Shown here piece after piece: positions 34,339 through 45,860 of a stretch of DNA of 64,000 bases (within the stretch, counting starts at the first letter, position 1; every line of letters begins with the position of its first letter). A program made the translations under genes and the position numbers. This DNA is from Adiantum capillus-veneris (taxonomy: Eukaryota; Streptophyta; Polypodiopsida; Polypodiales; Pteridaceae): positions 114,021,477 through 114,085,476 of the forward strand of contig CM043949.1 of NCBI GenBank assembly GCA_014529385.2, read 5' to 3'. The notes under the pieces are model-generated. The model worked only from the letters and a program-made list of their open reading frames with translations, had not been told where the DNA came from and did not search any database.

Positions 34339-36680
34339 GGATGGCGCACGCTAGTGTAATTGTGGCATAAATGAATGATTTTCCTTACTGATTTTATTAC
34401 TCATTTCACTTGTGTGTTTATGTTTTTGTGGATTTTGAATGTGTGTGTATGAAGCATTGTGTTCATAATTCCCTAATGTGTGACCGTATCTTGCCAATTG
34501 GTGTTTACACACTCTAATTTCACATTAACCCCTTGCTAATTTGACTAATTTTTGCTAACTTACTAACTTGCTATGAAGGATTGAAGCATTCGACCATTCA
34601 GTTGATCTTCAATGAAAAGGTAATCAAGGTGGTATTCTTAACCTTCCTAGAATCTAGAGATGTGTAGAATTCTGTAGAGATTCCACCATGATGATGCAAT
34701 GTAATGCTATGCTATGTTGATACAATGTAATGTAATGCAATGTGGATTGAACATTTTGCAATTTTCCATTTTCACGTCGTTGTAATGCCAACATGTTTAA
34801 GAATTGGTGGCGTATGATTTGACAAGTTTCAATTGCTAATTGGTGATTTTAGATTGCTAATTGGGTGCCTAATTGAGTTACTTGCATGCTTAGATGGTCA
34901 ATTTCAAGTATGTGTGCACTAAAATCAAGTGTGTGTGCATTCTAATTGAGTGTGTGTATGCTAATTTTAGGTGCGTGTGCACTATTTTGCCCATGTTTGA
35001 GCACCTAGAAATCAATGTGTGCGTTATGATTTTTCAATTGTGATGATTGATTTGTGTTGTGCTCATGCCCAACTAATGATTTGTGAAATCACATTGCAAA
35101 TCCGGCAAGTTTAACCCTTTTGTGTGCGTACCTAAAGATTGATAAAAATTGCCAATTTCTTAGTGTGTATGTGTCTAAAAAAGTGTTTAATTTGTATGAC
35201 TGATTCGAATTTGATTGCAAATTGGATGTGTGTAATGATTAAATGCTGCATTTTTGTGCTCAAAATAGTGATTTACACACTCCAATTGTGTAAAATTTTG
35301 TCGATAATTTTGCCGCTTTAATTACCTAGTCTTGATTTTATTGATCAAATTCGTGTATAATTGAATTGATGAGATTTTTGCAATTTCATTTGGCTGCACT
35401 ATTTCTCAATGTGTGGAGAATTTGTAGAATTTTGTTGGGTATTTTTTGGATAAGTTTTGAGAATTTTTGATAATGTTTTGGATTTTTCGGTGATTTTATG
35501 CGTTTGGGTTAATTTTCGACCTAAATTCAGCTTTTTTTCGGTTCCCGAGCGTGCCTTTCGGCACATGGCTTTTCTTGTCGGATAGAGCTTTACGTCTCTT
35601 GGGACAGTTTTCTACGACGCTAAAATAATCTTCTTCTTCTTTCTTTTTCCACTTCCGTCGTTGTTCTTGTGCTTCGTGACGTGTGAACCCACCCTTACAC
35701 ACACAACACACAAGCGACAAGAAGACATTATAAGTTTTTTTTAAAAAAAGAAGAGACCTACTTGTCTTCTTTCTCTCTTTGTTGTGGAGCTTTTTGTCTT
35801 TAGCCTTTTGTCTTTTTGTCATTGACTTTTGTATCGATTCATTTCATTTTGTTTCAATTTCATTAAAAAAAAACACAAAAAAACTCATTAAAAATCATAA
35901 AAACATTTTTTTTTCAAAAACCCAATAAAAAATCAAAAAAAGAGTTAAAAATTTATTAAAAAAGAGTAAAAAAACACAAAAAAATAAAAAACACATAGAA
36001 TATCACAAAAAATTAAAAATCACACGAAAAGAATTTACAAAAATAGTAAAAAACTCACAAAAAATCCTAAAAAAGTCCAAAATTGATCAAGAAAATTTCA
36101 ATAAGTCATAAACAGTTCATTAAAGCTCATAAAAATTCCATAAAAATTAGAAAATTATCAAAAAAATTATAAAAAATCCAAAAAAATCATAAAAATACAA
36201 AAAATTTCTTAAAAAATTATAAAAATAAAAAAGAATCGTTGAAAGAGCTGAAAAAGCTAGAAGAAGCTTAGAAAAAGACCCAGAATAGCAAAAGCAAAGC
36301 TAAGAAGAGTACCGCACATCGAGCAAACACCACAAATCGAGTACAACGTGCAAAGCGAATCAGATTAACCGAAAAAAGCGGGAAAATGGTCAACTCGAAT
36401 CCGTGAGGACAGATAAAATTTTAAATTTATCAAAATCAAGCTAAAAATTGATAAATCATCGGGGATTGCAGATTAATCAGGTAAAGGCCCAGTTTTTCAT
36501 GGTTTTAAAAGGTTGCAATTAAATTTGACACTGTCAAGCTAGGGGTAATCAACTCTTGCGAATCTAAAGAGCAGTCAACTGTAAAAGTGCTTTTGCCACA
36601 AGCAGTTTTATCAAAACTGAGCAGAATAAATTTTGCTATCAATACCAGAATCTGCCAATTGACATTTTTTGTGGATTGAG
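34339..36680 (+). other. Element A leader, non-coding, with A-rich block
   Basis: No credible ORF. GT-rich first part homologous to 37800-39170 of B (for example TTTTGTGGATTTTGAATGTG and CAATGTGTGCGTTATGA). The stretch 35860-36240 is almost only A with sparse AT and C, and is absent or much shorter in B (39177-39260). Confidence 0.7.
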
Positions 36681-36689
36681 CCAACTTAC

Positions 36690-36873
36690 ACTTAAATCAA
36701 GCCGAGAGTTCAAGTACAACCGAGCAAGCTAGTAGCAGTGGCAATACATGCACAACTGCAATAGAGTAAATTTTGCAGCTATATGGCTACAATGGGGATA
36801 AGGTTTTGTACACAAATACAAAGGGTCATAGGTATCTTATGAGCAGTAAAAGCAACACAAGAGCCAAGATCCT
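36690..36873 (+). pseudogene. Element A gag-like protein, 5' part
   Basis: A frame containing TTEQASSSGNTCTTAIE and KVLYTNTKGHRYLM runs up to the B insertion. It has an in-frame TAA (about 36762) and no ATG in this copy. It is joined across B to 45318 onward. Homologous to 39650 onward in B, which supplies the likely start MDSSRAESSS. Confidence 0.65.
36869..36873 (+). repeat. Target-site duplication of element B, left (ATCCT)
   Basis: ATCCT directly before the B 5' LTR, repeated at 45313-45317 directly after the B 3' LTR. Continuity with the uninterrupted B gag sequence (39830 region) confirms one was created by insertion. Confidence 0.95.
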
Positions 36874-37786
36874 TGTTAACTGAGTCAACGTCAGTTAATA
36901 GAAGCTGCTAAAGACCGAAGACGTACGAATGCACATCGAAGATCAAAGCGAAGAAGTAGTAAAGATTGGAGTTACACATTGTTCACGTTTTTCCAAAAAG
37001 GTCACGTATTATAAATTCCCGATTTATTTCAAGCCATTGTAATATTTTAATGTGTTACGGGCTCAATGGGAGTTCCAAGTTGTAAAGATTAGGTCACTTA
37101 CTGTGCCTAGGTTGCAGATTCAGTAAGTGGTGAGCCCTAAAGGCCTTGGGCGCCTGGACATTGCATATTTTTAACCTAGGTATATAAGGCAGTGTGTAAA
37201 AGGTTCTCAAGTCATTGGTTGAGAGCACTCTTTGGTGAGAGCTCTTGAGGTGTGTGGCTATGAAGTCCTTGAGCTTCTCCTTACTCATGAGACTTGATTA
37301 ACACTAATTAATGATTCATTCTCTCTCACTATGCCTTTCTCCTACTTTTTATGATTGCCTATGATGCTTAGATTAGCTAGATCTTAACTAATTAGTGGTT
37401 AATCCCTCGCTAATCTTGTGTGATTGCCCTCTTTTGCTTGTGTGTGCATGTAGGTTTGATTGGACTGTGGTTCATGATAGATCTATGTGTGTGTGCTTGC
37501 GATTAGTGTGTTGCATGATAGGATTAGTGTTGTGTGCGTCTTGCAATCGTAGTGTGTGTGATTGGGTTGATTAGAGGTGAAGAGAAGTGGATATGGAGAT
37601 TGCCCTTCATTGCGGCTTAGCTCCTCCATAGGCCGAGAAGCTCACCTCGTAGAGTTAACCATTTGTATTGCCACGATTAGCTCACTAACCGTGTGAGTGT
37701 TTTTATGTCCCAAACATGTAGCTCATCCCTCCGAATTGATAATTTTGTTGGTCATTCGAGCTATTGCAACAATAAAGCCCCCAACA
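36874..37786 (+). repeat. 5' LTR of element B
   Basis: 913 bp, TGTTAAC...CCAACA. TATA box TATATAAGG at 37181-37189. Matches 44391-45312 and 50598-51519 throughout. Confidence 0.92.
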
Positions 37787-37806
37787 TTTGGCACCGTTGC
37801 CGGGGA
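37787..37806 (+). promoter_or_regulatory. Primer-binding site of element B
   Basis: TTTGGCACCGTTGCCGGGGA starts right after the LTR. Athila/Tat-like leader motif. Confidence 0.8.
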
Positions 37807-39649
37807 CGATGGCTTACGCTAGTGTAATTGTGGCATAAATGAATGTGTTCCCTCACTAATTTCGCTACTGATTCACTTGTGTGTTTATGTTTTTGTGGAT
37901 TTTGAATGTGTGTGCATGAAGCAGTGTGTGCATAATTCCCTAATGTGTGACCGTATCTTGCCAATTGTGTACTTACACACTTTAATTTCACACTAACCCC
38001 TTGCTAATTTGACTAATTTTTGCTAACTTACTAATGTGCTATGAAGGATTGGAGCATTCAACCATTCAATTGATATTCAATGGAAAGGTAATTAAGGTGG
38101 TGTTTTACACCTCCCTAGAATCTAAGAATGTGTAGAATTGTGTAGAAATCCCATCATGATGCAATGTAATGCTATGCTATGTTGATGTTATCGATTGAAA
38201 ATTTTTCGATTATTCATTTTCACGTCGTCATAATGCCAAAATTTTTAGATTTTGTGGCGTATGATTTGACAAGTTTCAATTGTTAATTGATGAGTGTAGG
38301 TTGCTAATTGGGTGTCTAATTGAGTTAATTGCATGCTTGAATGGTCAATTTCAAGTTTGTGTGCACTAAAATCAAGAGTGTGTGCATTCTAATTGAGTGT
38401 GTGTATGCTAATTTTAGGTGTGTGTGCACTATTTTGCCCGTGTTTGTGCACCTAGAAGTCAATGTGTGCGTTATGATTTTTCAATTGTGATGACTGATTT
38501 GTGTTGTGCTCATGCTCAACTAATGAGTTGTGAAATCACATTGCAAATCCGACAAATTTAACCCTTTTGTATGCCCACCTAAAGATTGCTAAAAAACTGC
38601 AATTTTTTTAGTGTGTGTGTGCTTAAAAAAGTGTTTAATTTGCATAATTGATTCAATGTTTTGATTGCATGATTGATGTGTGTAATGATTAAATGCTGCA
38701 TTTTTGTGCTCAAAACAGGAATTTATACATTCTAATTGCGTCAATTTTTGACCTAATTTTGCCGGTTTAATTGTCTAATCTTGATTTTATTGATGAACTT
38801 AATTGACAATTGAATTGATGTGATTTTGGCAATTTTATTTGGCTGCACTATTCCTCAATATGTGGAGAATTTGTAGAAATGTTTTGGGTATTTTTCGAAT
38901 AACTTTTGCAAGTTTTTTAGATTCGGGTGATTTTACGCGTTTCAGCTAATTTTTGACATAAATTCGGTTTTTTTTCGGTTCCCGAGCGTGCCTTTCGACG
39001 CATGGACTTTCCTCGTCGGATAGAGCTTTACGTCTCTTGGGATAGTTTTCTACGATGCTAAAATAATCTTCTTCTTCTTTCTTCTTCCGCTTCTGTCGTT
39101 GTTCTTGTGCTTCGTGACGTGTGAACCCACCCTTACACCCACAACACACAAGCTACAAGAAGACATTATAATTTTTATATATATAAAAAAAGAGACTAAA
39201 ATCATAAAAATACTAAAAAAATTAGAGAATTCAAAATTTCACAAATAATCAGAATAAATAAAAAGAAAGTCGCTGAAAGTGTCAAAAAAGCTAGCAAAAG
39301 CTAAAAAGAGCCAGAAAGTCACAAAGACTCAGAAAAGCAAAAAGCAAAGCCAGAAAGTGTTCCGCACATCGAGCAAACACCGCAAATCGAGCAAACCGCA
39401 CAAAGTGAAGTAGAAAAACAACCGAAAAAAGTAAGAGAAACCACCAACAGTGGGGAGGTAGTCATATTTCAAAGATTCTGTATGCTATAAATTAGCTAGT
39501 GCAAGCAATTGCATTACAACTTAGCTTCGAGTGGGACAAACAGGAACACTACTCGTATACGATTGCAGATTAGGCTAGTACGATCAGTAGAAATTCTTCT
39601 AATCGAAACCAAAATCTGCTAGGAGACAGTTTCTACAAAACTAGTCAAT
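37807..39649 (+). other. Element B leader, non-coding
   Basis: GT-rich sequence homologous to A's leader. No sustained ORF in either strand that is conserved between A and B. Confidence 0.7.
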
Positions 39650-40924
39650 ATGGACTCATCTCGAGCCGAGAGTTCAAGTACAACAGAGCATGCTAGTCAC
39701 AGTGGTAACTTCTACACAAGTGCTATAGAGAAAATTTTGCAACTATATGGCTACAATGGAGACAAAGTCTTGTACATAGATTCAAAAGGCCATAGATACT
39801 TGATGAACAGTAAAAGCAACACATGAGCAAAGATCCTATTGATCAGAGTAAAGACAGATTCAAAAACTCCCAGGATGTTCACAAACTTCAGTGAAGCCAG
39901 CTATTGCAAGTTTAAAGATGAAGTGCAGATAGTCAACCCAAGTGTTTATCCAAAAATCTACACAAGCCAGCAAAACATATAGTTAGTGCATATGCAATCA
40001 GAATCATTGTACATGGACTACAATGGTCAGATCTATAGTCGAGAACCAGAATTGCAAGATCCAACAGATCAACCAATAGGAGCCAATCTAATTGGGGAAC
40101 CAAGTCAAAGACGGTACAAGGTCTAGATGGAGCAATCTACAGCTTGATGCTCAGTGTTTTAAAACAAGATGCCGACAACGAGCATATAATTTGATCAAAA
40201 CAATCGTAGACATAGACGAGAGTCTAGCATCTATGATGCCTTGGGATCTGAAACCACAAAAGCTCATATCATAGGAGACACATGGGATAGACAATATCAA
40301 GGCAAAGATAATGCTATTTATAGATTGACTTGGGGAATAATTTTCCATGTTTCAAGGAGATACATAGGAAACTATGTAGAAGGTTTGAAGATGCCAAACA
40401 TTACCAGTGCTACCCAAAGTGTACCTTCACTGTCCCAAAAGGAGAGACTGAACCAAAGCCAAATAATTTTGAACTCTTACAATGAAGCAGGCTATAGTGA
40501 TCACCCTAGAAAGAGGGGAGCTGTAAATCCATCAAGCTCAGCTCTTTTACCAGGAAACGCTACACCAGTTAGAAGCCCTAGAGCTTCTAGCCAACACACC
40601 TCTTCAAAGCAAAAACCATTGAAAGATCATATGGTTGTTGGAAGTTTCCAATTGATCCAGATTTCATCAGAATCTGTAGACAAATGCCTCTATGAAGATC
40701 ATCAGGAACAAAAGTTTCAGCTGATCTTCACAAATCAAAGTCAAAAGCCGACAGATCTTATAGTGTTCAAACAGCTACATGTAACCAAACTCACATATGC
40801 ATATCAAGATGCACATGGTAACGAATATCAGCAAGGTCATGAGCTTGTACAAACCCATACGGATGGCCCGCCGACTGAAAAAGACTATCTGAAGATGATG
40901 CAAAGCGTCAAGCTGCCAAAATAA
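39650..40924 (+). pseudogene. Element B gag-like protein with Y-D-G-Y repeats
   Basis: ATG at 39650 (MDSSRAESSS). Frame broken by TGA at about 39823, one more stop and a 1-bp loss near 40120, then open from 40241 to 40924. It contains recurrent short motifs of the type D..G..Y: KVLYIDSKGHRYLM, MFTNFSEASYC, LYMDYNGQIYS, QYQGKDNAIYRL, YAYQDAHGNEY. Element A (45318-45720) has the same series. No classical capsid domain was recognised. A degenerate zinc knuckle follows in A at 45750 but is missing here because of a deletion of roughly 700 bp relative to A. Position and knuckle suggest a Gag role. Confidence 0.5.
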
Positions 40925-41107
40925 GTGGCAAAAAAGTCAAAGTCAATGGAAGCTAAGGTTGAGAAAGCTACACAAAAGTCACCACCAAAATCTCCTCCAA
41001 AGAGACAGATTCTGCCAAAAAGTACATTGGATCTTCTAAGATCAAAGGCTACTCAGATGCAAGAGGACAATGCTCAACAATTGCAAAAAGGTGCAGTATC
41101 ATAGCCA

Positions 41108-41668
41108 ATGGAGTCAATATTGATTGAAGCAGGTGGTCAAAGCGAAGAAAATGTAGATAGAGCTCAACCAAAGGACACTGCCAAAACAAAAGCAGTCAAT
41201 TCAGACACGAATTGTAAGACAATTAAGTGCAACATTGTTAATGAAAATGAAGAAAAGTTATCAAGAGAAGTAAATCTAGATTTTTATTTAGACAAGAACC
41301 TTATGTCCTTTTGCACTTGGAAAAGATGTGGCCAACCACTACTGGAAGATGCTCGTGAATTTGTGAGCATATCTGGTGACAAACGAGCAGAATGTTGGGG
41401 AATAATCTCCACCACCATTGAAGTAAGTTCACAGATCATAGTAGCTCAATTTCATGTGATCACAACAAGAGATATGCCAGAAGATATCATAATGGGAATG
41501 CCAATGGCCCAGAAGATGTTAGAGATACAAAATGTGAACAGGACGCAGTCATCACAGACAATCAAGAATGAAGACCAAGACTGGTCACTCACAAACTTTA
41601 GCACAAAGTCCTCAAGCACATTCCAAATGGAAGATCTTATTGAAGATGATTCATCTCCATTATTGTAA
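41108..41668 (+). CDS. Element B protease-like domain 1
   Basis: 186 codons. The region FCTWKRCGQPLLEDA ... FVSISGDKRAECWG ... IVAQFHVITTRDMPEDIIMGMPMAQK has the strand pattern and the closing hydrophobic-D-I-I-x-G-M-P element of retropepsins. No D-T/S-G catalytic triplet is visible. A has the same sequence at about 47480-47790, with stops in its first half. It may be a structural derivative of protease. The next coding block is a second, distinct protease-like domain. Confidence 0.5.
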   Translation: MESILIEAGGQSEENVDRAQPKDTAKTKAVNSDTNCKTIKCNIVNENEEKLSREVNLDFYLDKNLMSFCTWKRCGQPLLEDAREFVSISGDKRAECWGIISTTIEVSSQIIVAQFHVITTRDMPEDIIMGMPMAQKMLEIQNVNRTQSSQTIKNEDQDWSLTNFSTKSSSTFQMEDLIEDDSSPLL

Positions 41669-41929
41669 AGATCTTCAGAAGAGCTTAAAGCACATCAAGA
41701 AATAGCAAGTGCAAATCAAACAGAGCAAAGAGAAACCACGGAAGCTATTGAGCAGAGAATGCCATCAAAGCCAGAAGGTAATAAGAACAAATTTGCAGAC
41801 AACCAAGAAGTAATAGGAAGTCCAAAGATCAATCACTCATTGCCAGTCCAATCAATCGATGTAAGTCAGATTGGAAAACATAGTCTCAAGTCACCCTCCA
41901 TAGAGACACAATTAGATTAAGATGAGACC

Positions 41930-42407
41930 ATGGCAAAAGCAAAACAAAGATCTTCAATAGAACCAACAATGAGAATAGCTATAGTTCTCAGCAGTACAAA
42001 AGGAGCAAGTGTCAGATGCAATGCTCTACTGGATAAAGAAGCAAATGCAATATGGTTGCAGAAAACATTCAGAGCATGCTCAAGATTACTCCAGGCAAGC
42101 CAGGTAACAGAGAAATCATGGGTAAGGCTACAAGTAAAAAAGAATGGTTGCTACCCTTAACATCCAAAATCATGAAGAGCAGGTAAATTTTCAGGTGAAG
42201 CCTTCAAAACAAATGCCTGCAGATGTCATCCTTGGACATCAGTGGCTAGACCAACACAAGGCTTGCAAAGAAGATAAAATTATAATACTCTCTTCTCTAA
42301 GAGGAAGCCAACAACATTTACAGGTACCATTAATGCTAGATTCAGATTTGCAAGAGTCACAAGAATCGAAGTTAAATCTTACAGACAAAGGTATAGCTAA
42401 AGTGTAA
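41930..42407 (+). pseudogene. Element B protease-like domain 2
   Basis: Two frames separated by a frameshift near 42140: MRIAIVLSSTKGASVRCNALLDKEA, then ADVILGHQWLDQHK. In element A the frame is continuous (48184-48606). Retropepsin pattern: the strand ending in ALLD followed by K-E-A where active enzymes have D-T/S-G-A, and the closing D-V-I-L-G-x-x-W-L. Both copies have DKEA, so loss of the catalytic triplet is ancestral rather than random decay. Confidence 0.6.
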
Positions 42408-42431
42408 CTTCCACCGATTAGCAAAGAAGGT

Positions 42432-42923
42432 GTGACATCATATGCCTCTATATCAAATGACCCTTATGGATCAGTTTCTTCAAGCAATTCAGGCTTTCAA
42501 AACTTCAAGTCTATTGCTGACCCAACTGAAACCTCTAAGGAGACACCCAGAAAAACAAAGATATATCAACCAAAGTACTCAAGAAAGCAAAGGAAAGTGA
42601 AGCAAGTGTTTGTTCCGAGCAGTTTTGTCAAAGTCAATGATCCGGTTTGGATTAAGGATAGGAAATCTACACATGAAGACAAACACATGGGATGGATAGC
42701 ATCCCAATGGAGCTTAAAAGAACAAGGGTACTATGGAGTTAACAGAGAGATATGGGTACCAAAACCTCAGGTAAGGGCATATGAAGTGAAGTTAGGACCC
42801 TCCCAAGAAAGAAGGCCCACAAGGTATCAGCCTCGACAATATCCTATGATACCTAAGAAGCAAGTCTACAATAGAATGACATCAGATGCTAAAGTCAATC
42901 ACATGTTTCAAGAGGATACATAA
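42432..42923 (+). CDS. Element B C-terminal IWxP-repeat region
   Basis: 163 codons, open. Basic, with VNDPVWIKD, QGYYGVNREIWVPKPQ and similar motifs. In element A (48614-49437) further units follow: QGFYTSYTKIWLPV and KGHHEIWIPK. The short repeat of aromatic-x-I-W-x-P type recurs about every 50-60 residues. No known domain. Probably the C-terminal part of the same polyprotein as the protease-like domains. Confidence 0.4.
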   Translation: MTSYASISNDPYGSVSSSNSGFQNFKSIADPTETSKETPRKTKIYQPKYSRKQRKVKQVFVPSSFVKVNDPVWIKDRKSTHEDKHMGWIASQWSLKEQGYYGVNREIWVPKPQVRAYEVKLGPSQERRPTRYQPRQYPMIPKKQVYNRMTSDAKVNHMFQEDT

Positions 42924-44380
42924 CAAAGACGGATCTCAATAAATCTTCTCTTGCACAAGGATTCTACACAGGGTATACAAAGATTTGGCTACCACTAAAT
43001 CACAAGCCATATGCAACTACACGAGACCTGCATGAAGATCTCAAGAGCTCAACAAGACCTAGAGCAAAGTAAAGACAAAAATGGAGATACAAAGGTCATG
43101 AAGAGATTTGGATTCCTAAGTCTTCCAATGCTCCTAGTCAAAAGCCAAATGTTGACAGTGAACAAAGGCCTACAAAAACATCAAAGATTCCTATCAACAG
43201 GCCTATTTGGAAAATCAAACAGATAATGGAGTCTTCACAGTCAAATAAGGACGACCCAACCAACGAGAATGCAGATTCAAGGATGAAAAAATAGGTATGG
43301 CAAATGAAACTTTCAATGCCAACTTGGTCCTTCACTAATCCTCTTTTTGAGGATTCAAGCTTACTTTTACCTGAAGAAATGTTTGTAGTAAGCACAAGAA
43401 TGTGAAAAGTCAAGTGGCTAGGGTGCAAAAAACACTCTTTGGCATAGTCAAAGTCGGGTTGCTGAGCCATAAAATGAGCAAAGCATTAGTCCCAAGCTTC
43501 AAGTCATATTAAACTCTGTGCTAAGAGTCGTAGTTATTAGGCTTATGCTCAAGTTGTAAGAGTTGAGCATATCTAAGTCATGTCGCTCATGCTAGATGAG
43601 ATGAGTATAAGAGTCGAAGTCTATTAACTTACAATTGGTGGAGTGTTGTAGAGTCCAACACTCACGCACAATGCACAGTAAGATGAGAGCACATATTCGC
43701 GGAAACAAAAACCATTATTAAAGGGGTGTCAGATTTCAAATGCATTTCATATGCTTTTATAGCTACACCATCTTTTTGAATAACCCCTCAAAATCTCTCT
43801 TGCACAGCATATTGTTTCCCATGCTTTTTTGTCTATGCATAAATAGGATGTCCCATCATTGGACATATGCATTAGACACTCTTTTTTTTGCTTCCACCTA
43901 TGCACCTTGAGTGGACTACAACACGCAAACCAATGTTCCATCATGCTAACCTTTCATATTTGCTGCCTCTTTAATTCCATATCTATCAGCAAATAATCTT
44001 CAGTACTTTATTAATATTTCCCATGCTAATAATTACTCCAATAATGTGTGTATCCCAAAGGCACTTTTTTCCCACTGGATTTTTTCCCTTTGGTCATCCA
44101 GGTATTAGACTCTAATTTAGGTCCTCATCATTCTACTTCCCTTGTACATACTTTTCATAAATAAACATCAATCTCATCATTATGCTATTACAATAGACAA
44201 ATGCAACATCATCTCTCACATCAAACATAATAGGACCAATGAAGATGTTGCAGCAAATTGAACCTCATCAACAAATTCAACGACCAATGAAGACGATCAG
44301 CCCATCAACAACCAAGCAAAACCTTCCATAGCCTCCAAAGACATCTTTCAACAGTGCCCGAGGACAGGCACTAAAATAAG
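42924..44380 (+). other. Element B 3' internal region
   Basis: Decayed continuation of the repeat region to about 43230, then non-coding DNA homologous to 49430-50586 of A. No RT or integrase motif in any frame. Confidence 0.6.
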
Positions 44381-44390
44381 AAGGGGGGAA

Positions 44391-45312
44391 TGTTAACTGA
44401 GTCAAAGTCACTTAACAGAAGCTGCTAAAGACCGAAGACGTACGAATGCACATCGAAGATCAAAGTGAAGAAGCAATAAAGATTGGAGCTACACATTTTT
44501 CACGTTTTTCCAAAATGGTCACGTATCATTGTAAATTCCCGATTTATTTCAAGCCATTGTCATATTTTAATGTGTTACGGGTTCAATGGGAGTTCCAAGT
44601 TGTAAAGAATAGGTCACTTATTGTGCCTAGGTTGCAGATTCAGTAAGTGGTGAGCCCTAAAGGCCTTGGGCGCCTGGACATTGCATATTTTTAACTAGGT
44701 ATATAAGGCAGTGTGTAAAAGAAATTAGGGTTATCAAGTCATTGGTTGAGAGCCCTCTTTGGTGAGAACTCTTGAGGTGTGTGGCTATGGAGTCCTTGAG
44801 CTTCTCCTTGCTCATGAGACTTGATTAACACTAATCAATGATTCATTCTCTCTCACTATGCCTCTCTCATGCTTCTTATGATTGCCTATGATACTTAGAT
44901 TAGCTAGATCTACACTAATTAGTGGTTAATCCCTCTCTAATCTTGTGTGATTTCCCTCTTTTTCTTGTGTGTGCATGTAGGTTTGATTGGAGTGTGGTGC
45001 TCGCTAGATCTATGTGTGTGCGCTTGTGATTAGTGTGTTGCAAGATAGGATTACTGTTGTGCGCGTCTTGCAATCATAGTGTGTGCGATTGGGCTGATTG
45101 GAGGTGAAGAGAAGTGGATATGGAGATTGCCCTTCATTGTGGCTTAGGTCCTCCATAGGCCGAGAAGATCACCTCGTAGAGTTAACCATTTGTGTTGCCA
45201 CGATTAGCTCACTAACCGTGTGAGTGTTTCCATGCCCTAGCCGGGTAGCTCATGCCTTCGGATTGATAATTTTGTTGGTCATTGGAGCTACTGCAACGAT
45301 GAAGCCCCAACA
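44391..45312 (+). repeat. 3' LTR of element B
   Basis: 922 bp. Preceded by AAGGGGGGAA; TATA box at 44700-44708; followed by ATCCT. Confidence 0.92.
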
Positions 45313-45317
45313 ATCCT

Positions 45318-45860
45318 ATTGATTAGAGTAAAGCCAGATTCAGAGAGCTCCCAAATGTTCACAGACTTCAGTGGAGCCAGGTATTGCAAGGTTAAAGATG
45401 AAGTGCAGATAGAGGTTCAAAAAGTCAACCCAAGTGTTTATCTAGAAATTTGCACAAGTCCGCAAAGCATCTATTTTTTGCATATGCAATCAGGGTCATT
45501 GTACATGGATTACAGTGGTCAGATCTATAATCAAAAACCAGAATTGCAAGATCCAACAGATCAACCAATAGAAGCCAATGTAATGGGAGAGCCGAGCCAA
45601 AGATGGTACAAAGGTAAAGACGGAGCATTCTACAACTTGATGCTTAGTGTTTTAAAAGAAGATGCCGAGAACTTGGCCAACACAAAAGCTGAAGCTTCTC
45701 AACTAGAGCTTGACATGACATAACCAAATGTAATATCACCAGCCATGGTGTATTGCTAAGATTGTGGACAAAAAGGTGGACATTTTTTTGAAGATTTTCC
45801 AAGAAATCTAGACAACAGGGATACATCAACTGCCAAGCAAGGTACATAGCAAATTGGAAA
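45318..45860 (+). pseudogene. Element A gag-like protein, 3' part
   Basis: Open from 45319 to 45723, continuing the frame broken at 36873. Contains MFTDFSGARYC, LYMDYSGQIYN and KGKDGAFYNLM. After a TAA at 45721 the same frame reaches a degenerate CCHC-like YC-stop-DCGQKGGHFFEDF, in which the stop replaces a codon next to the first cysteine pair. This supports a nucleocapsid function. Confidence 0.55.

Larger units (their letters stand above)
36874..45312 (+). mobile_element. Element B: RT-less LTR retrotransposon nested in A
   Basis: Full-length: LTR 36874-37786, PBS 37787-37806, leader, gag-like region, two protease-like domains, C-terminal repeat region, purine tract AAGGGGGGAA at 44381-44390, LTR 44391-45312, and a perfect ATCCT duplication. 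About 8.4 kb. No RT or integrase. LTRs start TGTTAACTGAGTC and end CCAACA and differ at a few percent of positions. Same family as A, inserted in A's gag-like frame. Confidence 0.92.

Noticed and set aside
41930-42407. Active aspartic protease in elements A/B
   Set aside because: The catalytic triplet is DKE in both copies.
43138-43470. Minus-strand ORFs in A/B 3' regions (also 49353-49685)
   Set aside because: Although present in both elements, they are antisense shadows of homologous plus-strand sequence with no recognisable domain.
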